A DNA stretch of 64,000 nucleotides from Limisphaera sp026417315 (GCF_049537125.1 NZ_JBMVQY010000001.1:1054001-1118000); one strand, 5' to 3'. Positions 18,024 through 27,278 are shown, counted from the stretch's first letter. Numbers and translations: made by a program. Notes: a model not told the origin generated them from the sequence alone.

Positions 18024-18424
18024 GGCAATTCGCATTCGTAAACAACGCGGCCCGCACCCTGCCGCCGCGCCGGCGCCCATTCCAGCCGCAGCAAGCGTCC
18101 GGCGCGCGTCAATGTGAAACGGCCCTCGGCCAGGTTGGTGACCGCCCAACCTGACACGGGGTATTCGTGCACTCCCTCCGGCCAGGCCCGCCAAGCCCCG
18201 GCCCGCAAGACTTCCAACTCCCCGCTCACCAATTCCATGGCGGCAGCCCGATGGTACTCCGCCCGGAGGGCGCGCATGTCGCGAACCACGACCAGGCTGA
18301 GCGGCACCAGGGCACCCGTCACCAGCGCCATCGCCACGAGCAACTCGGTGATCAACGCGCTCCCGCGCGAGCGTCGCCTCGAGCCGGTCCCGGCCCGGCT
18401 CCGACCTCTCTGCCACGGCTTCAT
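18020..18424 (-). CDS. Pseudopilin, GspI-like
   Basis: A 134-residue prepilin-like protein: a 22-residue basic leader ending RRRSRG, then SALITELLVAMALVTGALVPL with Glu close to mature position 5-6. Charged helix and short beta-rich C-terminal part follow. Size and order (before the GspJ-like gene) suggest a GspI-type minor pseudopilin. Start ATG at 18424 overlaps the stop of the second gspF-like gene (ATGA), and its own stop overlaps the next ATG in the same way. Confidence 0.7.
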   Translation of the reverse strand: MKPWQRGRSRAGTGSRRRSRGSALITELLVAMALVTGALVPLSLVVVRDMRALRAEYHRAAAMELVSGELEVLRAGAWRAWPEGVHEYPVSGWAVTNLAEGRFTLTRAGRLLRLEWAPARRQGAGRVVYECELP

Positions 18425-19650
18425 CCCGCTGCCTCCACGAGGCGCACCAAGGCGCCAAACAGCATCCACGCATTCCCCGCCACCCAAACCCCGCTCACCA
18501 GGATCAAGCCGGTAAGGGCCAGCTGTACGGCGGCTTGCTCCTGGGCGGCCGCCTGGGCGGCCAGGGTTTCTTGCCAGCCGCGCAGCGCCGCGGTGAACCC
18601 CTCTCGGGTCCGGGCCGCGTTGGTGAGGCGCCAGCAGAGTTCTTCCCGGTCCTCCAGCTTGCGCAGCGCCGCCGGCAAGGGCTGCCCCTGAGCCAGGGCC
18701 TTCTCCACCGCAACGGCGCGAAGCCGGACCATTCCATCGGCCGTACATTCTGCAGCCGTCCGAACCGCTTGTGCTTCCGGCATGCCCGCGTCCAGCAATG
18801 TTCCAAGCACCAACGAAAACGTTCGGAGCACCCGTTTTCGGTGCCAGGGGAGTCGCCATAAAATGGCATCCCACCAGGGCCATCGGGCGGGCTGCATCCA
18901 TCCTCGGATCCACGGACCCCCCAGGATCAAGCCCAGCATGATCACTCCCAACGCGAACCAAACCGCAGTGAGTAGCCATCCCCACCGCAACCACCAACCG
19001 TAATCCAGCTGCGCAATTCCAAACTCCCCCGTGAGCTGGTTCCAGTGATCCACGATGTAGCGGCCCGTGACGAGGATCCACGCTGAAACCAGCGGGGCAA
19101 GGCCGAAGGCCACCCAGGCCACGTACATCATGGAGCCCAGGAGCCGCGACCGGGGACGGTCCAGCAGTTGGCGACAGACCGGGAGAACGCGGGGAAGATC
19201 GCCCAACTGCAATCCGGCGCGCAAGACCGCCTGCACCTCGGGCGGGAGCAGACGGCGTTCTCGTTCCAGTGCGGTCTGGAGCGGTACGCCACACCGCAGC
19301 CAGTAGCTCAAACGACCCAGTTGCCTCCCCAGGCCCCGATCGCCCGTTTGCCCGACCTCTCCCAGCCCGGTTTCGATCGGACGGCCCGCTCGCACCAGGT
19401 GCTCGAGCAACCCGAGCACAAGCAGCGTCCTGGCCCGCCGGGCCGGCCCGCGCGAGACGACCCAGACCACGATCGCCAGAATCGCGCCCAGTCCCAGAAC
19501 CACCAGAGCCGGGAAGAACGCCCGAAAAAGAAGCGAGGCCGCACCGCCGACCCGAAGGTCCATCATCCACTGCTGCCATGCCTCCCACAACGCGTCCATG
19601 AAACCGATTCCAAACCGCCCTTGAGTTGCCGGCTGTCCGCTCTTCCTCAA
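18421..19650 (-). CDS. Second GspF/PilC-like inner-membrane protein (divergent)
   Basis: A 409-residue membrane protein resembling GspF in outline. Two alpha-helical cytoplasmic blocks (about 90-150 and 270-370) carry the family's motif of a short hydrophobic run followed by LLDAGMPEAQAV. They are separated and followed by membrane segments (about 45-70, 160-180, 220-250, 375-400). It is far more divergent than the first copy at 19660-20673. The TTG start at 19650 has a GAGGAG ribosome-binding sequence 5 bases upstream and lies 9 bases after the previous stop. An ATG at 19599 is the alternative and would remove 17 residues. Two GspF-like genes in tandem are unusual. Confidence 0.65.
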   Translation of the reverse strand: MRKSGQPATQGRFGIGFMDALWEAWQQWMMDLRVGGAASLLFRAFFPALVVLGLGAILAIVVWVVSRGPARRARTLLVLGLLEHLVRAGRPIETGLGEVGQTGDRGLGRQLGRLSYWLRCGVPLQTALERERRLLPPEVQAVLRAGLQLGDLPRVLPVCRQLLDRPRSRLLGSMMYVAWVAFGLAPLVSAWILVTGRYIVDHWNQLTGEFGIAQLDYGWWLRWGWLLTAVWFALGVIMLGLILGGPWIRGWMQPARWPWWDAILWRLPWHRKRVLRTFSLVLGTLLDAGMPEAQAVRTAAECTADGMVRLRAVAVEKALAQGQPLPAALRKLEDREELCWRLTNAARTREGFTAALRGWQETLAAQAAAQEQAAVQLALTGLILVSGVWVAGNAWMLFGALVRLVEAAG

Positions 19651-19659
19651 CCACGCTCC

Positions 19660-20673
19660 TCAGGGTGCAACCTGAACGTCCACGAACAACGCCCGCAGGG
19701 TCATGGGGAGGGCACTGGCTTGCAGCAGGACAATGCCGCCCGTCACGATCACCAGCACGGGCAGGGTCACCGCGAGGAGCTGTTCGGCCCGCGCACGGGC
19801 GCGTTCTTCGTAAAAGCCTGCCGCTTGCTCGAACCCGGCCGCGAGGTCTTCGCCCGCGCCTGCCACCATCCAGATGAACAATGGCGGAAACCGTTGGCTT
19901 CCCTCCGCCACTTGGGCGAAGCGCGCGTAGCCCCGGGCCAACCGTTCACGCCACCGGGCAAGATCGGCCCGGGCGATCGGATCCGTGAAAAGCCCTTCCA
20001 CCAAAGGCAGTGCCTCCGCCAGGGGAACGCCTCCCTTCAACAGGAGGGCCAGCGAGGAGGCCGTCTGCGCCACCCACGACTCCCGAAAGGCCGGCAGGTG
20101 CCAGGCGAGACGTTCACGCAGCCGGCGCGACCCGAGCACGAGAGACACACCGGCACACAACAACGCCAGCAAGAGAAATGCACCCCAGGAACCAACCACA
20201 ATCCACCGCAGGGATGGTTCCCCCGCCGCATCTTCATTGCCCCTCCAACTCCCGAGCCCCTCCGTGGCCAGGTCCAGCCAAAGTGGCACGAAATGGAAGT
20301 GTAGGAGACACGAAAGCGCGAAGGCCCCAAACAGCACCAGCAGGGGATAAACCAAAAGTCCCTTCAAACGGAGCCAGAGTTGGTATTGGGCCAGGTAATA
20401 ATCGGCCAACAGGTTCAGCACAGCCGCCAGGTCCCGAGCCTGTGCCCCCACCACGAGAAGCCGCTTGTAGAGCTCCGGAAACACGCGGGGCTCCAGGGCC
20501 CGGGCCAGCGGCAGGCCGCGGCTCAGATCGGCCTCGAGGCGTTCCCATTCCGCGCGCCAGGGGCCCTTTTGCAGGTCGCGCGCCACCTGGCGCAGCGACG
20601 CCTCCAACGGCAATCCGGCACGCAGCATACCGGCCAACTGCCGGTTCAAAAAAGCAAACTGTTCCAGGTTCAT
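19660..20673 (-). CDS. gspF: Type II secretion / type IV pilus inner-membrane platform protein
   Basis: A 337-residue GspF/PilC homologue, the inner-membrane platform that couples the ATPase to pseudopilus assembly. The first T2SSF domain (residues 5-125) has NRQLAGMLRAGLPLEASL; the second (about 200-320) has TASSLALLLKGGVPLAEAL. Membrane helices lie at about 128-150, 170-192 and 305-330. It is shorter than the usual 400 residues because the N-terminal cytoplasmic extension is missing. The start ATG at 20673 overlaps the gspE stop (ATGA). Its order after gspE is that of classical systems. Confidence 0.85.
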   Translation of the reverse strand: MNLEQFAFLNRQLAGMLRAGLPLEASLRQVARDLQKGPWRAEWERLEADLSRGLPLARALEPRVFPELYKRLLVVGAQARDLAAVLNLLADYYLAQYQLWLRLKGLLVYPLLVLFGAFALSCLLHFHFVPLWLDLATEGLGSWRGNEDAAGEPSLRWIVVGSWGAFLLLALLCAGVSLVLGSRRLRERLAWHLPAFRESWVAQTASSLALLLKGGVPLAEALPLVEGLFTDPIARADLARWRERLARGYARFAQVAEGSQRFPPLFIWMVAGAGEDLAAGFEQAAGFYEERARARAEQLLAVTLPVLVIVTGGIVLLQASALPMTLRALFVDVQVAP

Positions 20674-21791
20674 GGCCCGACCACGCGTTGTACTTCTTGC
20701 GTTGTGGTCCAGCCGCGTGCAATCAGTCCACGCGCGGCATCCGCCAGCGAAGGGTCCGGCGCCACCACGGCCCAGTCTCCCTCCCGCAACCGGGCCCGTG
20801 CCGATTCCGTGACCCGATACCACTCGACCACCGGGATTCGACCGCGATATCCGGTTTGCATGCACGCGTCGCACCCCCGTCCGTCACACTGCCCACAAAG
20901 GCGTCGCACGAGGCGTTGGTTGAGGATCAGCTCGACCGCAGAAACCGCGGTGTAGGCGTCCCGGCACATCAACCGGAGTCGTTCCAGAACCCCGCGGCAA
21001 GAACCGGCATGCAAAGTGGACAACACCAAGTGGCCCGTCAGTGCCGCCCGCACGACGATCTGGGCGGTTTCCTCGTCACGGATTTCGCCCACCACCAAAA
21101 CCTCCGGGTCCTGCCGCAACAAGTGACGGGCGGCCCGGGCAAAGTCAAGCCCCAGGGCCTCTTGAATCTCCGTTTGGGTGACCCCGGGAAGGATCTGTTC
21201 GACCGGATCCTCGATGGTGATGATGTGTCGGTTGCCCGTGCGTACCAGGTGCTGCAGACAGGCGTAGATGGTCGTGGTTTTCCCGCTGCCGGCGGGGCCG
21301 GTCAACAGTAGCAGCCCGGCCGGGCGTTGGAGGAAGTGTTCCAGTTCCTTGCGCGCAGCCTCGGGAAAGCCCAGGCCCTGCAGGTCAGGCAGGGTGGCTT
21401 TCCGGAACAGACGCAGCACGATCCGCTCGCCCGTAACGGTGGGATAGGTGGAGACACGAATGTCGTGCGCCGTGCCCACCTCGGAGTGATCGATTCGCCC
21501 ATCCTGCGGCAGGGCCGTCTGCCACGTTTTCAAGCGCGCCAGATATTTGATGCGACCGCTCAGCCGTTCTGCCAGGGCCCCGGGCAGGTCCGTCACCGGC
21601 GTCAACACTCCGTCCAGGCGGAAAAAGACCCGGACGCAGTTCTCTGCGGGTTGGAAATGGATGTCGCTGGCACCGGACTGTTCCGCCCATTGGACCAGCC
21701 GCTCCAGTAGCGCAGGTGCGTCCGTATCCGGCTCCAGTGACCCCGGACCGGGCACCGGACGGACGGGGCTGGATTTGTCCGTTTGGCTCAT
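20670..21791 (-). CDS. gspE: Type II secretion / pilus assembly ATPase, GspE/PilB family (short form)
   Basis: Hexameric ATPase powering pseudopilus extension. The 373-residue protein has the Asp and His boxes typical of secretion ATPases: Walker A GPAGSGKTTT near residue 155, IRDEETAQI, HLVLSTLHAG, and a four-cysteine zinc motif, CGQCDGRGCDAC, near residue 305 that places it in the GspE/PilB branch rather than PilT. Typical GspE proteins have 500 or more residues; here the N-terminal N1/MshEN domain is missing and the protein starts at the domain with ASDIHFQP. The ATG at 21791 has an AGGAG sequence in front. How it docks on the platform without its N1 domain is unclear. Confidence 0.88.
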   Translation of the reverse strand: MSQTDKSSPVRPVPGPGSLEPDTDAPALLERLVQWAEQSGASDIHFQPAENCVRVFFRLDGVLTPVTDLPGALAERLSGRIKYLARLKTWQTALPQDGRIDHSEVGTAHDIRVSTYPTVTGERIVLRLFRKATLPDLQGLGFPEAARKELEHFLQRPAGLLLLTGPAGSGKTTTIYACLQHLVRTGNRHIITIEDPVEQILPGVTQTEIQEALGLDFARAARHLLRQDPEVLVVGEIRDEETAQIVVRAALTGHLVLSTLHAGSCRGVLERLRLMCRDAYTAVSAVELILNQRLVRRLCGQCDGRGCDACMQTGYRGRIPVVEWYRVTESARARLREGDWAVVAPDPSLADAARGLIARGWTTTQEVQRVVGP

Positions 21792-21887
21792 GCCACTCCT
21801 TGCCGGCCCTGGTCGCCGGCCACGCCTCCCCGAGACGGTCCCGTCCGGGGCTCCAATCCGCGGCATGCCCTCCCGCAGGACAGACAC

Positions 21888-22367
21888 CTACTGCCTGACC
21901 TGCAGTTGCGACACCACCTCGCGCACGCGAGCGTCGGCCTCCATGGCCAGCAGAACCGCGCGCCCGATATCTTCCGCAGAATCCACCGTACCCGACAGGG
22001 TCACGCGGCCGCCCTCGCACTGGACGGAGATGCGCAGGGCCGAAAGCCGGGGGTCGGCCACGTACTTGGCCTTGATGGCGGCCACGATCCGGGCGTCCGT
22101 GGCGGCGTCAGCCACCTGGTGGCCCAGGTCCCGCGCCGCCCGACGCACCACCTGCCCGCGTCGGGCCAGTTCCTCCTGAATGTTGGTCGCCGTCAAATGC
22201 AGGAGCTGGAGCTTTTCCTGCACCACGTCGCGCAATCCCAGCCCCGTGGCGGCCAGGTCTTCGCGCCACTGTTCCCACCGGGCCGGCTCCGGTGGGGCCA
22301 GCAACCACCAGGTCACCCCGGCCCCGACCAGCGCACCCAGAATCAGGCCGTAGAGGAAACGGAACAT
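21888..22367 (-). CDS. Membrane-anchored BON-domain protein
   Basis: A 159-residue protein with an N-terminal hydrophobic segment (FLYGLILGALVGAGVTWWLLA, residues 4-24) and a helical linker to about residue 85. A single BON domain ends it: DARIVAAIKAKYVADPRLSAL, then VTLSGTVDSAEDIGRAV. BON domains are thought to bind lipid or polymer surfaces and are often periplasmic. The ATG at 22367 lies inside the end of ispG (25-base overlap), so the two genes are coupled. The functional link to ispG is not obvious. Confidence 0.82.
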   Translation of the reverse strand: MFRFLYGLILGALVGAGVTWWLLAPPEPARWEQWREDLAATGLGLRDVVQEKLQLLHLTATNIQEELARRGQVVRRAARDLGHQVADAATDARIVAAIKAKYVADPRLSALRISVQCEGGRVTLSGTVDSAEDIGRAVLLAMEADARVREVVSQLQVRQ

Positions 22368-24169
22368 GTGACCGAGGGCGAATCGGTACCTGCAGAGCCC
22401 TGCGCGGGCTCGGGATCGACCCACTTGCCGTGTTCCCGGATGAGGTCGATCAGTCGGTCCACGGCTTCTTCCTCCGGAATGTTGAATTTGACGGGTTTTT
22501 TGCCCACGTACAGGTTGACCTTGCCGGGCGCGCCGCCCACATAACCGAAGTCGGCATCGGCCATTTCTCCGGGCCCGTTGACGATGCACCCCATCACGGC
22601 GATTCTGACCCCCTTGAGGTGCGACGTGCGCGCCTTGATGCGCGCGGTGACGGTCTGGAGATTGAACAACGTGCGCCCACAGGACGGACACGCCACGTAC
22701 TCGGTTTTGAAGGTGCGACAGCCCGCGGCCTGCAGGATGTTGTAACCGAGGCGCAGGGCGGCCTCGGGATGGGCTTCGTTGCGCACGAGGATGGCGTCGC
22801 CGATCCCGTCGGCCAGCAGCCCACCCAACACAATGGAGCTGCGCAGCAGGGCGGTTTGGGCGTCCAACGGCGGCTGCGGCACCTGCAGTGTGTCCTTGAG
22901 GAGGATGGGGTTGCGCCGCCCCATGCGGTTCAATCGCCACGCCAACAGGCGGAAGGCCGCCAGCGCCGGCAGTTCCGGCAAATCTTTGACCGTGACCAGG
23001 AGGGCATCGGTCGGCACCTCGAACGGCTCCCGCGGGTCCACTTCGAGGATTCGGAGGTCCTCGTACACGGCTTCGGGTCGCACGTCGGCCCGCGGGGAGA
23101 TGCGAGATTGCAAGGTCATCCAGGCTGCGCGCGGCACCACCACGCGAATGGTTTGGTCGCCGCCGCACCGGATCCCGGGGGCCAGTTCGACCTCGACCGT
23201 GGGCCGCCGCTGGTACTGGTAGGGATCGAACGGAAACTCGTCCGTGGGCACCTGCAGGTCCGGACGCGTCAATGCCGGCACGCACTCCAGGAGGGCACGG
23301 CATACGGGGATTTCATGCACGGAGTCCTCGGTCAACGAGACCCGGATGGTGTCGCCCAGACCATCGCAGAGCAGCGCGCCGATTCCGATGGCGCTCTTGA
23401 TGCGCCCGTCCTCGCCTTCGCCCGCCTCGGTGACCCCCAGGTGGAGCGGGTAATTCCAGTCGTCGCCCTCGGCGGCCAGCCGCGCGACCAGCAATCGATA
23501 GCACTGGATGGCCACCTTGGGGTTGGAGGCCTTCATGGAGAACTTGAAATTGTGGAAATCATGCTTGCGGCAGATGCGGGCGAACTCCAGGGCGCTCTCC
23601 ACCATGCCCAGCGGCGTGTCTCCGTAACGGTTGAGGATGCGATCGGACAACGATCCGTGGTTGGTGCCGATGCGCAGGGCGCGGCCGAGCCGTTTGCATT
23701 CCAAAACGAGGGGCGTGAATTTCTCCTCGACCCGGGCCAGTTCGGCGGCGTATTGCGCGTCGGTGTACTCCTTGACCACGAACTTCTTGGAATCGGCGTA
23801 GTTGCCGGGGTTGACGCGGACGACCTCGACCCATTTGACCGCCTCCATCGCGGCTTCGGGTTTGAAGTGGATGTCGGCGACGATGGGGACCTTGCAGCCG
23901 CGCGCGCGCAGCTCGGCCACGATGTTGCGCAGGTTGGCCGCGTCTCGCACCGTGGGCGCCGTGATCCGCACCACCTGGCAGCCTGCCTCCACCAAGGCCA
24001 GCGTTTCGCGCACACACGCCTCGGTGTCCATGGTGTCCGCCGTGATCATGGACTGCACCACCACGGGGTGGTCCCCGCCCAGGACCACGCCACCGTCCCG
24101 CGGGTCGCCGAGAAAGATCTCGCGGCTGCGCCGCCGCTGATACCGGTAGGGGGAGGGACAGTAGCTCAT
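22343..24169 (-). CDS. ispG: 4-hydroxy-3-methylbut-2-enyl diphosphate synthase, long form
   Basis: Iron-sulfur enzyme of the MEP isoprenoid pathway that reduces MEcPP to HMBPP. The N-terminal TIM-barrel half has VQSMITADTMDTEA, IVADIHFKPEAA and VRVNPGNYADS. The C-terminal half has the cluster cysteines in CPSCGR (about residues 491-494) and GCIVNGPGEM (about 525). At 608 residues it is the long form with a roughly 200-residue middle insertion (about 280-480), as in plants, chlamydiae and Bacteroidetes; E. coli IspG has about 370 residues. The start at 24169 overlaps the rseP stop as ATGA. Confidence 0.95.
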   Translation of the reverse strand: MSYCPSPYRYQRRRSREIFLGDPRDGGVVLGGDHPVVVQSMITADTMDTEACVRETLALVEAGCQVVRITAPTVRDAANLRNIVAELRARGCKVPIVADIHFKPEAAMEAVKWVEVVRVNPGNYADSKKFVVKEYTDAQYAAELARVEEKFTPLVLECKRLGRALRIGTNHGSLSDRILNRYGDTPLGMVESALEFARICRKHDFHNFKFSMKASNPKVAIQCYRLLVARLAAEGDDWNYPLHLGVTEAGEGEDGRIKSAIGIGALLCDGLGDTIRVSLTEDSVHEIPVCRALLECVPALTRPDLQVPTDEFPFDPYQYQRRPTVEVELAPGIRCGGDQTIRVVVPRAAWMTLQSRISPRADVRPEAVYEDLRILEVDPREPFEVPTDALLVTVKDLPELPALAAFRLLAWRLNRMGRRNPILLKDTLQVPQPPLDAQTALLRSSIVLGGLLADGIGDAILVRNEAHPEAALRLGYNILQAAGCRTFKTEYVACPSCGRTLFNLQTVTARIKARTSHLKGVRIAVMGCIVNGPGEMADADFGYVGGAPGKVNLYVGKKPVKFNIPEEEAVDRLIDLIREHGKWVDPEPAQGSAGTDSPSVTCSVSSTA

Positions 24170-25566
24170 GGCGCGATCGATTCCGAAGCCGGGGGTTCCG
24201 GCGTCGTCTGTTCGATTTGATGCCGTGCCTTGAACCAGGCACTGAACAACGGGATTCGCTTCAGATCGAAGAAGGTGACGTAGAGCATGAAAGAGATCAG
24301 CAATAGGGCGAAAGCAGTGGTGGTGGTTTCGACCACCCGCACGCTCAGCGGCCGGCGCCGGATCTTTTCCACCAGGGCCATCAGAATGTGGCCGCCGTCC
24401 AGCACCGGAATCGGCAGCAGATTCAAAATGGCCAGGTTCACGTTCAACAGCACCAGGAAGCTGAGGGCCAGCCGGTAATCCGTGTTCACCCAGCCGGCCA
24501 ACATGGCCAGGATCCCCACCGGGCCGCTGAGGTCCTTGGCCCCCACGCCGGTTTGTTTCGAGTAAATCAGCGCGGCCAGGGTCTTGAAGGTCTTGTCCAC
24601 CACGTCGCTCACCTGCTCCCATGGGGTCGGTCCGGGTCGTTGCACCACGTACACCTGGGTGGAGCTGCTGCCGATGCTCACGCCAATGCGGCCCTGGCCG
24701 GTGACGGGATCCTTGCGGGGTTGGACCGTGAGGGTGAGTTTTTGGCCCTTACGTTCCACCCGGATCTCGCTGGGCTGATCCGGGCGTTTCCGGATCAATT
24801 CGATCAACTGCTCCCGGCTGACCACCGGCACCCCGGCGAAGGCCACGATCCGGTCCCCGGCCTGCAGGCCCGCCTCGGCGGCGGCGCCGTCCGGGAACAC
24901 TTCGATGACTTCCGGATGATCGCGGGGCTCCAGTCGCAGCAGCTTCAGTCCGAACGTTTCGTTGACCACCGCTGTGAGGTGATTGGTGAAAAAGACGCCG
25001 TTGCGTTCCGTGACCACCGGAACCACGTTCGTCCGCGCCAGCGCGGTCGCCAGATTGATGTCCTGCCAGGAGCGGATCTTCTGCCCGTTGACCAACACCA
25101 CACGGTCTCCCGGTTGAATGCCCAGCCGGGCCTCCTCCGAATCCGGCTCCACGTAACCGACGATGGGGGGGTTCACCGGGACCGGCAGGCCCACGATCCA
25201 GATCACCGTGGCCAACCCAAAGGCGAACAGGATGTTCATCATGGGCCCGGCTGCGGCCACGAGGATTTTCGACGCCGGCGAGGCCGGAGGCAGCGGTTGC
25301 CCGTCCTCGGTTTGACCCTCCAAAAAGGCCGCGGTAGTCATCTGCGGCAGCTTCACATAGCCCCCGGCCGGGATCAGGCGCCACGCATACTCCACACCGT
25401 CCCGGGTCCAGCCGAACAACTTCGGGCCAAAGCCGATGGAAAAGCCCTCGACCTTCAAGCCGCGCCGCCGGGCCATCCAGAAGTGCCCAAACTCATGCAC
25501 GAACACCGCTGCGCCGAACAGGACCACGACCGCAGCGGCGATATAGAGAATGTTCCAAAAACTCAT
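24166..25566 (-). CDS. rseP: RIP metalloprotease RseP (site-2 protease, M50)
   Basis: Intramembrane zinc protease that cleaves transmembrane segments, classically anti-sigma factors, and clears signal-peptide remnants. The 466-residue protein has HEFGH at residues 24-28 in the first membrane helix, the GxxxGF segment IGFGPKLFGW, two PDZ domains (about 120-300) and the LDGGH zinc-ligand motif near residue 390 followed by a last membrane helix. It heads the minus-strand operon with ispG. The frequent neighbour dxr is not present here. The ATG at 25566 is served by the promoter at 25601-25629. Confidence 0.94.
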   Translation of the reverse strand: MSFWNILYIAAAVVVLFGAAVFVHEFGHFWMARRRGLKVEGFSIGFGPKLFGWTRDGVEYAWRLIPAGGYVKLPQMTTAAFLEGQTEDGQPLPPASPASKILVAAAGPMMNILFAFGLATVIWIVGLPVPVNPPIVGYVEPDSEEARLGIQPGDRVVLVNGQKIRSWQDINLATALARTNVVPVVTERNGVFFTNHLTAVVNETFGLKLLRLEPRDHPEVIEVFPDGAAAEAGLQAGDRIVAFAGVPVVSREQLIELIRKRPDQPSEIRVERKGQKLTLTVQPRKDPVTGQGRIGVSIGSSSTQVYVVQRPGPTPWEQVSDVVDKTFKTLAALIYSKQTGVGAKDLSGPVGILAMLAGWVNTDYRLALSFLVLLNVNLAILNLLPIPVLDGGHILMALVEKIRRRPLSVRVVETTTTAFALLLISFMLYVTFFDLKRIPLFSAWFKARHQIEQTTPEPPASESIAP

Positions 25567-25900
25567 CGTATCGGGCGGTGGCTACCACGCACCGCGCGAC
25601 AATCTATCGGCATTTGGAGGGTCTGACAACCAGCCTCCGGTTACGCAACGGCACAAAGTCCTCCTGCCTGAACCCCCGGGTTCCGAGGTTGTACCCGTTG
25701 CCCCGGTCTTCGGGCCTGACCATCCATGCCGGCTCCAAGTCGAGACCTCCGGGGCGGAGCCGCTGCCCTCCGGGCCAGGACCGGCGGACCCTGTTCTTCC
25801 GCGCACCGGCCCCGGCTCGCAGAAGACGGTTCCGCAAGCGCAGGAGCTCGTCGACGCCCCGTGCTTGCGCCCGGGCGGGCGGACGTTGACACTGCGCCTC
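25567..25900. other. Divergent intergenic region between rseP and the PHP phosphatase
   Basis: 334 bases with no credible gene. The minus-strand rseP promoter lies at 25601-25629. No clear promoter for the plus-strand gene was found. Confidence 0.45.
25601..25629 (-). promoter_or_regulatory. Candidate promoter of the rseP-ispG operon
   Basis: Minus strand: TTGTCA (25629-25624), 17-base spacer, TAGATT (25606-25601), giving a leader of about 28 bases before the rseP ATG. Confidence 0.6.
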
Positions 25901-26740
25901 ATGGATTGGCCGCCGGACTATCACATGCACACGCCCTTGTGCCGACACGCCACAGGCACGCCCGTGGCCTATGCCCGGCAGGCCCGGGCACGAGGGCTGC
26001 GGGAGATCGGCTTTGCCGATCATGCCCCCATGCCCCGCGATGACTTCGATGACTGGCGCATGCGGCAGGCCGACTTGGATGTGTACCTCCGCGATGTCGA
26101 GGCCGCCCGACAAGCCGTCCCGGAGGTGGTCATCCGCATTGGCCTGGAGGTCGATTACCTCCCGGGCATGGAAGAATGGATCCGGGACCTGATGCGGCGA
26201 CATCCTTGGGATTATCTCATCGGCTCGGTGCATTACGTCACCGACGACTGGGCAGTGGACAACCCGCACCAGCAGGCGCGCTGGAACACCGCCGAACCGG
26301 TGCAAGTGTGGCAGGCCTACCTGGAGCGTCTGATTGCCGCCGCCGGCAGCGGTCTGTTCGACGTACTCGGTCATGTGGACCTGCCCAAGAAGTTCGGTCA
26401 TGCACCGCCCCCGGAGTGTGCGCCGCTTTGGGACACCCTTTTCACCACTGCTCGACGCACGGGATGCGCCATCGAGATCAACACCGCGGGCCTGCGCAAG
26501 GCCTGCCGCGAGATGTACCCTTCGCTGCCCATCCTCCGGGCTGCCTGTCGCGCGGGCGTCCCCATTGTCTTCGGCTCGGATGCCCATGCCCCGGAGGAAG
26601 TGGCCGCCGACTGGTCTGCGGCGCTGGCCCTGGCCCGGGCTGCAGGGTACCGGCAGTACGTACGTTTGGCGGGCCGCCGGGCTGAGCCGAGGGATTTGCC
26701 GGCGGATTCCGCGGAACCGGCCGGGTTCCAAGGGGCCTAG
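25901..26740 (+). CDS. PHP-domain histidinol-phosphatase family protein
   Basis: A 279-residue PHP-fold metallohydrolase. The metal-ligand motifs are clear: YHMHTPLCRH near the N-terminus, FADHAPMP, an EVDYLPG stretch, GSVHYV, DVLGHVDLPKKF and GSDAHAPEEV. This set fits HisK/HisJ-type histidinol-phosphate phosphatases (histidine biosynthesis), although no other his gene is nearby and related PHP enzymes have other substrates. Start taken at the ATG at 25901, directly before the first motif; a TTG five codons earlier is possible. Its stop codon shares the bases CTAG with the stop of the convergent response-regulator gene. Confidence 0.82.
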   Translation: MDWPPDYHMHTPLCRHATGTPVAYARQARARGLREIGFADHAPMPRDDFDDWRMRQADLDVYLRDVEAARQAVPEVVIRIGLEVDYLPGMEEWIRDLMRRHPWDYLIGSVHYVTDDWAVDNPHQQARWNTAEPVQVWQAYLERLIAAAGSGLFDVLGHVDLPKKFGHAPPPECAPLWDTLFTTARRTGCAIEINTAGLRKACREMYPSLPILRAACRAGVPIVFGSDAHAPEEVAADWSAALALARAAGYRQYVRLAGRRAEPRDLPADSAEPAGFQGA

Positions 26741-27147
26741 CTTTGTGCAGAAGCCGAGGTGTTCAACGCGGAGGCCACGGCCGCCAGCAATGCATCATGA
26801 TCCACCGGTTTTTGGAAATAGGCCACCGCTCCCACGCGCTGCGTGGCTTCGCGGTGCCTGGCCGGGTCGTCGGCGGAGATGATGATCACGGGCTTGCGCC
26901 AGTCCTGATAGAGTCGCTCCAACCACTGCACCAGGGTGAACCCGCTCCATTCGGGTCCCTCGATCGGCGAGCCGGGCAGATGAATGTCCACGATCAAGAG
27001 GTCCGGCGTTTCGGTGCGGACGCTGCGCAGGGCCGATTCGGCATTGGTGGCGCTGAGAACGGTGTACCCCTGCTTTTCCAACTTGATCCCGAGGGCTTTG
27101 ACCACCACCGGATCGTCGTCCAGGATCAAAATCTTTTTGCCCTTCAT
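26737..27147 (-). CDS. Stand-alone response regulator receiver protein
   Basis: A 136-residue CheY-like receiver domain with no output domain. Acidic pocket DDD at residues 10-12, phosphoacceptor Asp54 in LIVDIHLPG, Ser in IISADD and the conserved Lys in YFQKPVDH near residue 113. A short insertion (SPIEGPEWSG) follows the phosphoacceptor loop. No histidine kinase gene is adjacent, so the input is unknown. The ATG at 27147 begins the normal MKGKKILILDDD start; the promoter at 27182-27210 serves it. Confidence 0.9.
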   Translation of the reverse strand: MKGKKILILDDDPVVVKALGIKLEKQGYTVLSATNAESALRSVRTETPDLLIVDIHLPGSPIEGPEWSGFTLVQWLERLYQDWRKPVIIISADDPARHREATQRVGAVAYFQKPVDHDALLAAVASALNTSASAQS

Positions 27148-27181
27148 AGTGCGAGCCCACGTGCGCCGTCCGCCCACCCGT

Positions 27182-27210
27182 GCTATACCCCATCGCCGCC
27201 GGGTCCGCAA
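27182..27210 (-). promoter_or_regulatory. Candidate promoter of the response regulator gene
   Basis: Minus strand: TTGCGG (27210-27205), 17-base spacer, TATAGC (27187-27182), about 35 bases before the ATG at 27147. Confidence 0.55.
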
Positions 27211-27278
27211 CGGACTTTTCACAGCGTCGCAGATGTCCGAAGGGGGCTGCCCCCGCGGCCCGCGCCGGAAAAAAGCTC

